Of a stretch of 64,000 bases of DNA, positions 11,349 to 20,491 are shown in pieces (the first letter of the stretch is position 1; each line of letters begins with the position of its first letter). The notes under the pieces were generated by a model that saw nothing but the letters and a program-made list of their open reading frames with translations, was not told the origin of the DNA and did not search any database. The position numbers were made by a program, and so were the translations under genes. The stretch is from Mesostigma viride (Eukaryota > Streptophyta > Mesostigmatophyceae > Mesostigmatales > Mesostigmataceae), in contig RPFO01000448.1 of assembly GCA_009746045.1 (NCBI GenBank), positions 383,126 to 447,125 on the forward strand, written 5' to 3'.

Positions 11349-12806
11349 ATGGCGGAATACGACTCATCCCAGCAATCACAAGCGTCCGCGGCCCTGCACC
11401 AACTCGCTGATGAAGCCATGGCGTCATTGGAAACACCCTTGCACGCTATGCCGGACGCCACTGTCAGCATCCAGCCGCTCCACTCCACCGCTCCGCCGAA
11501 CAGCGACCCTGCCATGGATACCCGCGAGGAGGCCTTTTCTGCCGAGGAAGCTGCCGCATTTTTACCTGGCAAATGGCCAGGCCTTAACGCCATCATGCGC
11601 CTGTCCCGAGCTGCCGCCCTCACCATCCTGCACCTGGCTGCCGAGAAAAAGTGCGAGATCCGGGACTGCAACCAACAGGTTACCCACCTGTCGGACTTTC
11701 TCCACGACGACCCCGACGACACCGACCTCTGCCTCGCAGTCTGGTGGACGTGCTCCCGTCTTTCCGACAGCGCCCTTGAGCGCTTTGTCATGGCCTCTCT
11801 GGACCTGGGAGCCGACCCCACTGTTGCGGCCGCCATCAACATCACCGCCAAGCAAGTCGCCAATACCTGCTTCGATCGCCTCCCTCCCCTCCTCAACGCT
11901 GCCCTCAACCCTGTCCACAACCACCTCGCCACCCACCACGCCCATTCCTCACACGCCGACACCTCCATCCACTCCGCCATCACCCACATTGCAGCAGGAC
12001 TGCAGCAGCAGCAGCAGCTCCAGCAACAACTTGCCGCCTCCATAACTCCTGCCAAGACCACCTATGCCGCCACGCTTCAGAACCCTACGGATCTCATCAA
12101 CGAAATCAAAACAGCCGTCAAGGCCAGCACAAGGGATGCTATGCACGAACCCATTCGCTCATGCAGTATTGTGGTACGTGGCGTCCCCTCGAACGTCAAC
12201 GATGCACGCCTGGGCACCTACCTCCGGGGCGACCCCTTCCTGGGGAAGCTCGGCGTGGCCCAAAGCGTCGTCATCAAAACGGCACGACGGCTCGGCGGCC
12301 CCACCGCCCCTGTCTTGGTGGAATTCCACCGCAAGGAGGACAAACTGCAGGTGCAGAAGGCCCGCCGGAACCTCCACGATACCCAACTGAGCATCGACGA
12401 TTACTATACCCCGGAGCAGCTTGAGGCCCGGGCTGCCGCTTTGAACCGGCCGGAGGTCCACGAGGCTCGGGCAGCCAAGCAGGCCAACCCGCAACTACGG
12501 TGCAGCATCTATGCCCGCCTCTTTAATGGCGTCTTCATCGTCCGCATTAACGGCCAGGACCTTCCTCCAATGACGGCGACCCCCATGGATACCGCCGTGC
12601 CAGCGCCCCAGCCCCCTGCTCGGCCCCCGCCGTCACCGCCATCGCCACCGGCATCGACGGTCACCTGCTCCCCAGCACGTGTGGGGATCCGCCGGGGCAA
12701 CTTCAGCTCAGGTATGGCTGCCAGGCTTGGCCGTCCCCCTAATAAATTCGTTCGCTTTGCACCTGAGCCGGAGCCCGCGCTGCGAACCCTTCTCTCCTAT
12801 CAATGA
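11349..12806 (+). CDS. LINE ORF1 protein (nucleic-acid-binding, RRM-like)
   Basis: 485 residues. The N-terminal half is Ala/His-rich and helical, with a run of glutamines (about residues 217-228) that could form part of a coiled coil. Residues about 270-365 look like the RRM-type core of L1-like ORF1 proteins: SIVVRGVPSNVNDARLG, then APVLVEFHRKEDKLQVQKAR and LHDTQLSIDDYYTPEQLEAR. A proline-rich linker follows. The expected role is to bind the element's RNA in a ribonucleoprotein. Its stop codon overlaps the start of ORF2. The same C-terminal pattern recurs, diverged, in the ORF1-only elements nearby. Confidence 0.85.
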   Translation: MAEYDSSQQSQASAALHQLADEAMASLETPLHAMPDATVSIQPLHSTAPPNSDPAMDTREEAFSAEEAAAFLPGKWPGLNAIMRLSRAAALTILHLAAEKKCEIRDCNQQVTHLSDFLHDDPDDTDLCLAVWWTCSRLSDSALERFVMASLDLGADPTVAAAINITAKQVANTCFDRLPPLLNAALNPVHNHLATHHAHSSHADTSIHSAITHIAAGLQQQQQLQQQLAASITPAKTTYAATLQNPTDLINEIKTAVKASTRDAMHEPIRSCSIVVRGVPSNVNDARLGTYLRGDPFLGKLGVAQSVVIKTARRLGGPTAPVLVEFHRKEDKLQVQKARRNLHDTQLSIDDYYTPEQLEARAAALNRPEVHEARAAKQANPQLRCSIYARLFNGVFIVRINGQDLPPMTATPMDTAVPAPQPPARPPPSPPSPPASTVTCSPARVGIRRGNFSSGMAARLGRPPNKFVRFAPEPEPALRTLLSYQ

Positions 12807-15800
12807 CGACGCTCGCGGCCCCGCGGCTCCGCGGCTCTAGCAGTGGGATCTGCCTAACTCCCCTTCCCGCCCCTTTGCCTTCGCAGCCCTCGGGCTGTCG
12901 GAGAGAGAGCAACGGGTCGGCAGTGAGCCAGGTTCGCCCCGCCTCGCGCGGCCGCCTCCGAAACCTCCTCAGACTGCACGCATTTCTTATGCGTGCAGAC
13001 GCAGACTCATTCTACCTGGCCACCCGAGCCAACCGTCGGCGTCGCCTCGACGCGTTGGCAGGAAGAATCGAAACGGTGATTGAAAGCATAAGTCCCCAAC
13101 CCGCCCCCCCTACCCCACCACCTCCACCCCCACCCCCATCACCACCCTGCTCCATCTCCGCCCCCACCCCCGCCTGCACCCCCCTTTTCGGTCAACGCGC
13201 GCCCTTGGTCATCGCCACCTTCAACGCCCGCACGCTCCAGCCCGACGCTGACCGCTGTCACTGCCTGCGCAGTGACGACTGTCAGTGCCATCGAGTCTCC
13301 AATCTTATTGGTTTCTGCATCGACAATAATATCGCCATCCTGGGAATCCAAGAACACAGGCGCACTGCATCGGCCCGCGGATCAACTGCCCTTGTTGCTG
13401 ACGACATCGACGGCTGGCGGTTCTACTACGGAGGCGGCGACGGCACCGGGAACGGGGGCGTCGGTCTCCTCTGCTCCCCGCTCGCCGTACGCCACATGGG
13501 CGAACCCCAGCTGGTCAACGCTCGGCTCCTCGTGGCCACTTTTCATTCGATGGAGGGCCACTCGACCTACGCCCTGACGGTGGGCGTTGGTTACGCACCC
13601 CACTCCGGCCACCCAGAACAAGACCGCAAGGACTTCTTTGCAGCGCTGGAGAACCTGGCGAACGGCATCCCTGGTCGCAACTACCTCGCTCTGCTGCTGG
13701 ACGCCAACGCCACGCTACCACCGGGTACTGGCGGATGTCAGCACGCCCCCAACGGTACGGTCTCCAATGCCAACACTGAACTTTTTGCTGATTTGCTTAC
13801 GACATGCGATTTGGTCACTGCCAACACCCGCTTTCCACATAGTCCAGATGCTTTGGTCACACACACCTCGCCAACTGGCACTGAACGCTGCATTGACTAT
13901 GTTGTAATGCGCAAGCGTCATCAAGGATCTGTACTAGCTGCTCGCTCGCATGTGATCCCCCTGGTGCGCTCCGATCATCGCATCGTCACCGCCCGCATCC
14001 GCCTGCGATTCCCCTCGCCCTTTCGTAAGCACGTGGCACCACCTGATTTGCGCACACTTCAGTTGCTCGAGAAATCTGACGACGCTCTGGAGGACTTCCC
14101 TGAAAAACGCGCCCACAAGCGCGCCGCAGAGGCGTTCGTCGACGCGCTGGACATCCCGGCCAGCCACGCCCAGCTGTTCGCTGCCGGCCCGGCATCGGCC
14201 CTTCGGCACCTCGCTGACAAGCTGCCCGCGGCCGGGGCCCTACTGCCCCCCCGCCGCCCGCCCCGCTTCACCAGCCTGCACCGGCTCCCCGCCGTCATCC
14301 AGGCCCGGCAAGCCCTGCGCGACAACAGCGACCCCGCCCGCTACGCCCGCCTCAAAGCCGATTACCACTCGGCCATCCGGCAGGCGACCAAGGAGCAGGA
14401 GGACCTTCATGTCCGCGAGTACTTCGCCCACCTCAAGGACCAGCACGGCAAGTACGCCTGGACCCGCCTGCGTCACGCCCAACGGCCCGCCGGCGGCGCG
14501 CAGCCGGCGCCGCGGACGCTCTCTGGCTCACCGCAGCAGCAGCTCGACCAGTGGTATTCCTCCCAGTCCCGGCTGCTCGGCGCCCCCCCGCCGCCTCCGC
14601 CGCTTGGCCCTCTGGCGGCCGCACGCCTGGCAGTAGCACCGGCGGACGTCCCTGCGCCGCCCACGCCGCCCGCCGCTGAGCAGGACTACACGTACCCAGC
14701 CCTGACGGAACCCCTGGCCGACCCCAACGAGCTCCCGCCGTTCACCGAGCTCGAGCTGAGCACCGCCGCCAAGCAACTCCGCTTCTATGCCGCCGTTGGA
14801 CCTGACCAGCTCCCAGCCCCGGTGATTAAGCTGACGGCGCTCACGGGGTTCCTGCTTGACGTCTGCAACCGGATCCTGCTTGCCGACGCGCCGCCGATTC
14901 CTGAGTGGCAGCACAGCTACCGTATTATGCTGTACAAAAACAAAGGTTCCCCTGACGACCCCGCCAACTACAGAGGAGTCTGCATCCAGAGCGCCGCACT
15001 TAAGTTGTTCATGCGCATGATCCTCAACCGCCTTCGTTCTGCTCTCGACTGTCACCTTGGGGAAAGTCAAATGGGCTTCCGTCCTGGGCGCAACACCGTC
15101 ATGGCCATCTTCGTCGCGCGTCGCCTCTTCGAGGAAATCGCTCTCCTGCAACCTGGTGAGTTTCCCGCCATCCTGATCTTCGTCGACTTCATCAAGGCTT
15201 TTGATTCTGTCCTCTGGGACGCTCTATGGGCTGTACTTGCTCGCGCTCGCGTCCCCACTCCCCTGATTACCGTCATCCGCACGCTGTATGAGGGGTCGAC
15301 CACTTCGGTGCGCACTCAACACGGCATTACCCCGCCCTGCCCACTGCAGACCGGCGTCTGGCAGGGTTGCGTCCTGTCGCCGTACCTGTTTATTATTGTA
15401 GTGGATTATGTTATGCGCCAGGCACGTGCTCGCTTTGCTAGCATTGCAGGCCGTGCCCCTGGCCTAGCGATCACGAACGAGCTTGGGGAAGGGGGGCCGA
15501 CTAACAAGCAGAATTTACTAGCTGACCTCATTTATGCCGACGACATCACGCTCATCGAGAAGCCGGAGTCTGCCCAACTTTGGCTGGACTGCCTGGCGCT
15601 CGAGGCTCGGGCGGTTGGTCTAGAAATCAGCCCCAAAACGGAGGCCCTGGCCCTCGGCATGGCAGGGCCCCCACCCACACTCCGCCTCTTAGACGATGCC
15701 GAGGTCAACTACCCTCCTTCAGGCCGCTTCAAGCTGCTCGGCAGTTGGCTTCCCGACTGCGAGGACGACATGACGACACGGATCGGCATGGCGTGGGCGC

Positions 15801-16429
15801 ACCTCCATGACCACCGCCGCTGGTGGAGCAACCCCGCCCTACCCCGGATCGTCAAGCGTGACCTCTTCAAGGTCGTCATTCTGACGATCCTGACCTACGG
15901 CGCCGAGACGTGGACACTGATGCAGGAGCTGGAGCAACGACTCGACGGCGCCGTCACCAAGATGCTGCGCAAGGCCCTTAACATCCCCTTTGGTTTGCAC
16001 ATTAGTAATGAGGATTTGTACGCTGATTTGCCCTATGTTTCCCACATTATTAGGCACAGGCGCCTGGGCCTAGCCGGGCACCTGGCCCGCACAGATCAGG
16101 TAGATACATCAGATAGACTAGCTGGCACCAAGCCCGCCCAGCCTGGGCGATATGTCCTCACCTGGCGTGCCCCCGGCCGCGCGCGGCAGGGCCGCCACCC
16201 GTGGACTTTTCGTGATATACTCGGCATGGACATGTGCTACACTAGACGTGACGGGCTCACCCCCGGGCAGCCTCCTGGTTTGTCTGTAATATGGAGGCAG
16301 ATGGTGCGCAAGGATAGATGGCAAGTAGTGATGACCACCCCCAAGCCTGTGGGGGCTCCGCGTGTGACCAAGTATGGCATTCATAGCGATTCGGGCCGCG
16401 GTGCCCACACCCCTGTAACTAGGACCTAG
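12803..16429 (+). CDS. LINE ORF2: APE endonuclease and reverse transcriptase
   Basis: 1208 residues. From about residue 133 the apurinic-type endonuclease shows FNARTL, IQEHRR, LLLDANATL and, before the RT, SDHRIVTARIRL. The reverse transcriptase spans about residues 700-960: YRIMLYKNKG, SQMGFRPGRNT, FVDFIKAFDS (about 793), GVWQGCVLSPYLF and the catalytic YADD at about 911, followed by LLGSWL. The C-terminus carries IRHRRLGLAGHLARTD, a motif common to the tails of algal and animal APE-type LINEs. The enzyme would nick target DNA and prime reverse transcription there. Translation probably depends on termination-reinitiation at the ATGA overlap with ORF1. Proline-rich spacers (residues about 95-125 and 590-630) separate the domains. 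The clade (L1-like or other) was not resolved. Confidence 0.93.
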   Translation: MTTLAAPRLRGSSSGICLTPLPAPLPSQPSGCRRESNGSAVSQVRPASRGRLRNLLRLHAFLMRADADSFYLATRANRRRRLDALAGRIETVIESISPQPAPPTPPPPPPPPSPPCSISAPTPACTPLFGQRAPLVIATFNARTLQPDADRCHCLRSDDCQCHRVSNLIGFCIDNNIAILGIQEHRRTASARGSTALVADDIDGWRFYYGGGDGTGNGGVGLLCSPLAVRHMGEPQLVNARLLVATFHSMEGHSTYALTVGVGYAPHSGHPEQDRKDFFAALENLANGIPGRNYLALLLDANATLPPGTGGCQHAPNGTVSNANTELFADLLTTCDLVTANTRFPHSPDALVTHTSPTGTERCIDYVVMRKRHQGSVLAARSHVIPLVRSDHRIVTARIRLRFPSPFRKHVAPPDLRTLQLLEKSDDALEDFPEKRAHKRAAEAFVDALDIPASHAQLFAAGPASALRHLADKLPAAGALLPPRRPPRFTSLHRLPAVIQARQALRDNSDPARYARLKADYHSAIRQATKEQEDLHVREYFAHLKDQHGKYAWTRLRHAQRPAGGAQPAPRTLSGSPQQQLDQWYSSQSRLLGAPPPPPPLGPLAAARLAVAPADVPAPPTPPAAEQDYTYPALTEPLADPNELPPFTELELSTAAKQLRFYAAVGPDQLPAPVIKLTALTGFLLDVCNRILLADAPPIPEWQHSYRIMLYKNKGSPDDPANYRGVCIQSAALKLFMRMILNRLRSALDCHLGESQMGFRPGRNTVMAIFVARRLFEEIALLQPGEFPAILIFVDFIKAFDSVLWDALWAVLARARVPTPLITVIRTLYEGSTTSVRTQHGITPPCPLQTGVWQGCVLSPYLFIIVVDYVMRQARARFASIAGRAPGLAITNELGEGGPTNKQNLLADLIYADDITLIEKPESAQLWLDCLALEARAVGLEISPKTEALALGMAGPPPTLRLLDDAEVNYPPSGRFKLLGSWLPDCEDDMTTRIGMAWAHLHDHRRWWSNPALPRIVKRDLFKVVILTILTYGAETWTLMQELEQRLDGAVTKMLRKALNIPFGLHISNEDLYADLPYVSHIIRHRRLGLAGHLARTDQVDTSDRLAGTKPAQPGRYVLTWRAPGRARQGRHPWTFRDILGMDMCYTRRDGLTPGQPPGLSVIWRQMVRKDRWQVVMTTPKPVGAPRVTKYGIHSDSGRGAHTPVTRT

Positions 16430-16484
16430 ATAGCTTATACCATCCATTCCATCCCATGTTCCCCTCCCACTGAGGACTTATGCT

Positions 16485-16503
16485 CACGTGACGCAGTCAC
16501 GTG
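16485..16503 (+). promoter_or_regulatory. 3' UTR hairpin of the LINE
   Basis: CACGTGAC-GCA-GTCACGTG is a perfect 8-bp stem with a 3-base loop, placed directly before the (TTAA)n tail. It is retained in other copies at 42879-42897 (+) and 20340-20358 (minus). The likely role is recognition of the RNA 3' end by the reverse transcriptase; this is inference. Confidence 0.65.
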
Positions 16504-16504
16504 T

Positions 16505-16592
16505 CTATTAATTAATTAATTAATTAATTAATTAATTAATTAATTAATTAATTAATTAATTAATTAATTAATTAATTAATTAATTAATTAAT
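16505..16592 (+). repeat. (TTAA)n tail of the LINE
   Basis: About 22 tandem TTAA/ATTA tetramers close the LINE. Truncated LINE and ORF1-only copies in the window end in shorter versions of the same tetramer, which marks it as the 3' terminal repeat of the family and not an unrelated microsatellite. Confidence 0.9.
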
Positions 16593-16597
16593 CATTG

Positions 16598-17211
16598 TGG
16601 CAAAACCGCACATGCTGGTTGTGTGCTGGCTGTTGATCTGCCCTACAGATTCCGTAATAATATCTGAAGCTCCATGCGATGGCATCCACGTACAGAGAGC
16701 ACCTATACTGGTCACTTTCTAAAACTATATTGGCTACGCCCGTCCTTTCGAGCGTATGTTGCCTGACAAATGAACAGTAGATTGTCCACTTTTTCCCGTC
16801 AGCTTTCTAGGTGCAATACGATGTTTTCCCTCATGGCGGCTGCAGTGCCACTACGTACCAAGGAGGCATATACGTGCACAATTAATCAAGCTCCGCGCTC
16901 TGAGCATATCAAGGAGACAACCAGTTATTTTATATCAAGGAGACAACAATAAAAAGGAAAGTTATATTATATACTACTAATGGTCAGCTGCGCCATCATT
17001 GTTAATTTGTTATACATTCAAGCATTTTATAACTTGTATTGTTTCACCATCATGTGTGCATCTTCCACCCAAAGGGGAGGCATCTGATCGGCATGCTCAC
17101 ATGCTCTTTCATGAATTACGCGCATACATGGTGGGGATTCTCCCGATTTCTGGCCTGCGCTGGTTGTCTCCTTGATACATGGTCAACACGTAATGGAACT
17201 GTAAGCTATCT
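16598..17211. other. spacer with a fragment of a dispersed repeat
   Basis: No gene was supported. Positions 17126-17182 match the 3' part (GATTCTCCCGATTTCTGGCC onward) of a dispersed repeat also seen at 22502-22616 and 27120-27292. A short direct repeat TATATCAAGGAGACAAC occurs near 16904-16948. Confidence 0.5.
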
Positions 17212-17872
17212 GTAGTGGTCAAAATCACTTTGCGTCTAATTGTTTGCGCATTGACCTCGCAAACTGCTATTAATGGGCTTGATTTTGGGTCGCAAAGTTC
17301 AAATGTTACCGCGCCGCGCCTGCGCCACGCCGCACAGCCCCAAGCCCAGCGAACGGCCTTTCGCGCCACAATTTTTCGCGCCTTTTGTTACTAGCTGTCA
17401 CTGCGAAAGCCAAAGGCTTGTGCAGAATGTGCACACGGTGTCTTGGCAGAAGAGCGGGGCGTCGATGGCAGAAGAGCCGCGAGGCGTCAGGCAGGCCAGC
17501 AGGCATGCAGTTAAGCCAGGTATCCTACACCATTATCCTAAGGGCTAATTAATGCTCCGTGGCTCCTCACTAATGATGGTATCACGTTACCCGGCAGCGA
17601 GACAACTGCTATTATTGGTAGTATTATAATCAGTGCTACCCAATTGATCAATCAAATCACTCATCAGGTGGCCGGCCGGTACTTGGGTTACATGAGTGGA
17701 GAGGGGGCAAAGGGATATGAAGTTGGTGAGACCCAAGCCAAGCCACTGACCACTAACAAGCCGATGGGCTCGCAAACCTAAAACTTTGCCTGCATTTTTG
17801 GTCGCAAACTATAAATTCCACCCAGTTTTGGGGTCGCAAAGTAATTAGACGCAAAGTGATTTTGACCACTAC
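17212..17872. mobile_element. 661-bp TA-flanked inverted-repeat element (MITE)
   Basis: A perfect 30-bp inverted repeat occupies 17212-17241 and 17843-17872; each end reads GTAGTGGTCAAAATCACTTT and then GCGTCTAATT. TA dinucleotides at 17213-17214 and 17870-17871 fit a TA target duplication, as in Tc1/mariner-type elements. The interior has repeated TTTGCGACC/GCAAAC motifs near both ends. No transposase is encoded. Confidence 0.75.
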
Positions 17873-17938
17873 GGTAGTACGCGGCTTCTTCCACCCCCAC
17901 CCATCCAGCAAGGAATATGTGCTACATGATCTCCCAAT

Positions 17939-19925
17939 CGAGCCACGAGCCACGAGCCACGAGCCACGAGGTAGCCATGGCTGACGGCGGAGCTCATAAC
18001 TTTCACGTTTGAGCACCGAATTTAGCCGTGAATATCAACTATCGCTTCGTCTTTCTAAGACGCACATGCTGATATAATTTTCCGAATCTAAAACGCAATA
18101 TATGACGAGCAAACGTCCTTTGACGCAACGCAGTTTGGCGGATGCGCTCGCCCATGAAAATGCGGCAGCTGAGGCTGCCGCTTCGCCATCAGGTCCGGCA
18201 GGCAACGGTGACACTAGTCGTGCACTGGTGGTCGCCCAGCAACCTCCCGGGCTCCATGCCTCGCCATCGGCATCGCCTGACCCTATAAACGCAGCCGCCC
18301 AGCCGACAACACAGGAGGGTTTTCACGCCCCAAAGAACCGCGCTTTCGGCTCCAACCAACCTTTCCTGGTCGATGATCATGACTGGACCAACATGTCTCC
18401 GACCGATGCTATGGACTGCATCTTCTACGGGGACTTAGTTAGTACGCCTCGCTTTACGACCTGTGCCTCCATCTCCACGACCAAGGTTGCCTCCTCTTCA
18501 GCAACGGCAGCCGCTGGCATGCAAGCCCACGGTGCCCTGCTTGGCTGCCCCCGCCCCCAGCTCCAGCGCGCCATTCTCAACTCCCTTCTCCAGCGCTCTG
18601 ACGGCGAGATCTGGGCTCCATCCATCTCCGCCTCCACCCTCCGTTCCATCCTCACGGAAGCCTTTCAGCAGCACGTGACCCCCCTTGCTGCTGACGTCGC
18701 AGCAATGAGTGGTCCGCTGGCTGCTGAACTTCCTCACCTCACCGCCAACTCCACTGCCATTTCCGCCTCCACTGCCGACATCAAAGCCCAGCTCCTCGAC
18801 CTCGACCAACGCCTTCAAGCCACCGCCAACGCCCTTGAGAGCTTGCATGACACTGCCGGCCTCACCGCCCAGGCGGTGAAGGACATCGCCGCCCAGCCGG
18901 CCCCTGCTGGCCCGGCTGGCGATGCTCCCTCCACCTGGGCGGACTTGCTTAAGCAGCACACCACCTCCACCACCTCCACCATCTCGGCACAACTCAAGCA
19001 ACAAGCTAGCCCTCGACCTTCGCGAGGAAGCCGACATCGCCCGGCGCAGCCACAATGTCATCGTCAAGCACTTCGACCAGCCGGCAGGTGAGACCTCCAC
19101 GAGCCTTCTTGAGGCATTTAAGCGCGCCATTTTTGCCCCCATGTTACTCACTGGTGCTCAAGCTGGACATGTCGGCTGTCCGCCTCCCCCGCGCGCGGGG
19201 GAAGGCTGGCCCGGCACCCGTGCTCCTCACCTTTAAGTACATGGCGGACAAGCTGGCGTTCCTTAAATGCCGCAAGAAGCTCTCGGAGACTCGCTTCACG
19301 CTGGACGACGACTTGACCCTGGCCCAGCAACAGCGGCGACGCGAGCTATGGCCGACCTACCTTCAGCTCCGGCAGAGCGCAAGGGGGAAGCCGGTATACT
19401 GGAGGGCCGGGGGCGGTCATCCACGTTGACCACAAGCCCTGGCAGCCCCCTCCTGCCACCTCAGACTAGGAATATATATACCAGTACAGATGTAGAGTAG
19501 ATTAGTAATTAGGCTTAGCCTAGCATGTGGCCCACGCGCATGTGCGCCCATAATGGCCCCCATGGATGTTGCCTTCAGAATTTAGCCAAGCCATGCCTAT
19601 AATGTGACCCCCATGGATGTTGCCTTAAGAATTTAGCCATGCTATGCCATGCAGAGAGATGCTCTCTGTCGAGAAGCCATGTCCTAGCTCTTGTATAGCC
19701 ATGATGATCTTCCTCCCCCGTGCCAGGATCCCCGGCCCCCTTTGGCGGTTTGAACCTGAGACAGCATGGTGGTGCGGGTGCCCTGGTGCACCTAGAGCAC
19801 GGGTAGCTTACATTCCCACCCTTGCATGAAGTAGCCTAGGTCGATGTATTAAAAGCCATATGCCCCGGCTTCTCAGGGATATGTGCTACATTGACTCCCA
19901 ACGGAGTGATGTTGTTAATTAATTA
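17939..19925 (+). mobile_element. ORF1-only LINE-like element, copy B1
   Basis: A 13-bp direct repeat ATGATCTCCCAAT at 17926-17938 and 19926-19938 flanks the element, as expected from target-primed insertion. It starts with GAGCCAC repeats, has a 5' leader containing GCTGATATAATTTTCC, carries a broken ORF1-like gene and no ORF2, and ends with the hairpin ACTCC-CAAC-GGAGT followed by TTAATTAATTA. The flanks resemble the 3' end of another copy (GTGCTACAT...CTCCCAA), so B1 seems to have inserted into an older member of its own family. Confidence 0.8.
18102..19429 (+). pseudogene. frameshifted ORF1-like gene of copy B1
   Basis: The frame opens with MTSKRPLTQRSLADAL and runs to 19091. Homology to the other copies moves to a different frame near 19000 (LDLREEADIARRSHN) and shifts again near 19150. 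It ends with FTLDDDLTLAQQQRRRELWP and a YW motif before 19429. The middle is helical (STADIKAQLLDLDQRL), consistent with a coiled coil. The C-terminal pattern matches the RRM-like end of LINE ORF1. The reading frame is not intact. Confidence 0.75.
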
Positions 19926-19938
19926 ATGATCTCCCAAT

Positions 19939-20310
19939 GGAGGCATGTTATCATTTTATTTAATTTAATGGTCAACGCGCAATATTAAACTAAATTAATT
20001 TAGTTTTAACGGTCAACGCGCATGCCCTTGCATAATTTATGTGTCACAGCCTCGCAGGTCACGAGTACCTGATACGAGCGGCTTGGCATGTTTAGCTAGC
20101 TCATGGCACAAAGAGCAAGTGTTGCTTACATTCCACTCTTGCAGGAAGTAGCCCAGAATGTATTGAAAGCCATATGCCCCTTCTCCGGGATATGTGCTAC
20201 ATACATGTACTCCCAACGGAGTTATGTTTCTAATTAATTAATGGCACAAAGGAAAAATTGCCAGGAATTTTCCTTCAGCTACAGGTTCCCCTTGGTTGAT
20301 CGTCCCTTGA
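19939..20310. other. AT-rich spacer with a 3' fragment of the ORF1-only family
   Basis: Positions about 20100-20240 repeat the 3' terminal part of the B family (GAAAGCCATATGCCCCTTCT, then ACTCCCAACGGAGT and TTAATTAATTA), a severely 5'-truncated copy on the plus strand. A perfect 20-bp palindrome AAACTAAATTAATTTAGTTT lies at 19987-20006. No gene was supported. Confidence 0.6.
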
Positions 20311-20311
20311 C

Positions 20312-20420
20312 ATATATTGATTAATTAATTGTTAATATGCACGTGACTGCGTCACGTGAGCTCCCGGCCAAGTAGGCTCGAAACACACACCCTGATCAAG
20401 CAAGCTGTTTCCAGCCCCAC
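20312..20420 (-). mobile_element. 3' end fragment of a LINE
   Basis: Read on the minus strand this ends with the same CACGTGAC-GCA-GTCACGTG hairpin (20340-20358) and a TTAA-rich tail as the full-length LINE. The sequence before the hairpin differs, so it may represent a sister subfamily. Confidence 0.5.
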
Positions 20421-20491
20421 CGTCTAGGTCATCTAGTCGCTCTACACGTAAGCCAGCCATAATTTCAATGCACAAGGCTACACATTTCCAT

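Larger units (their letters stand above)
10825..16589 (+). mobile_element. full-length APE-type LINE retrotransposon
   Basis: The element consists of three 168-bp 5' monomers, ORF1, ORF2, a short 3' UTR ending in a perfect hairpin, and a (TTAA)n tail. An 8-bp direct repeat AATCATTG at 10817-10824 and at 16590-16597 is a candidate target-site duplication. Both ORFs are open and overlap by four bases (ATGA). All expected endonuclease and reverse-transcriptase motifs are present, so the copy could be autonomous. Fragments of close relatives occur at 22629-23518 and 23519-23850 (minus), and at 42606-42925 and 58222-58818 (plus). Confidence 0.9.

Noticed and set aside
11339-12061. Minus-strand ORFs over LINE ORF1 and ORF2
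   Set aside because: Shadows of GC-rich coding sequence; no motifs, and the plus strand has clear EN/RT motifs.
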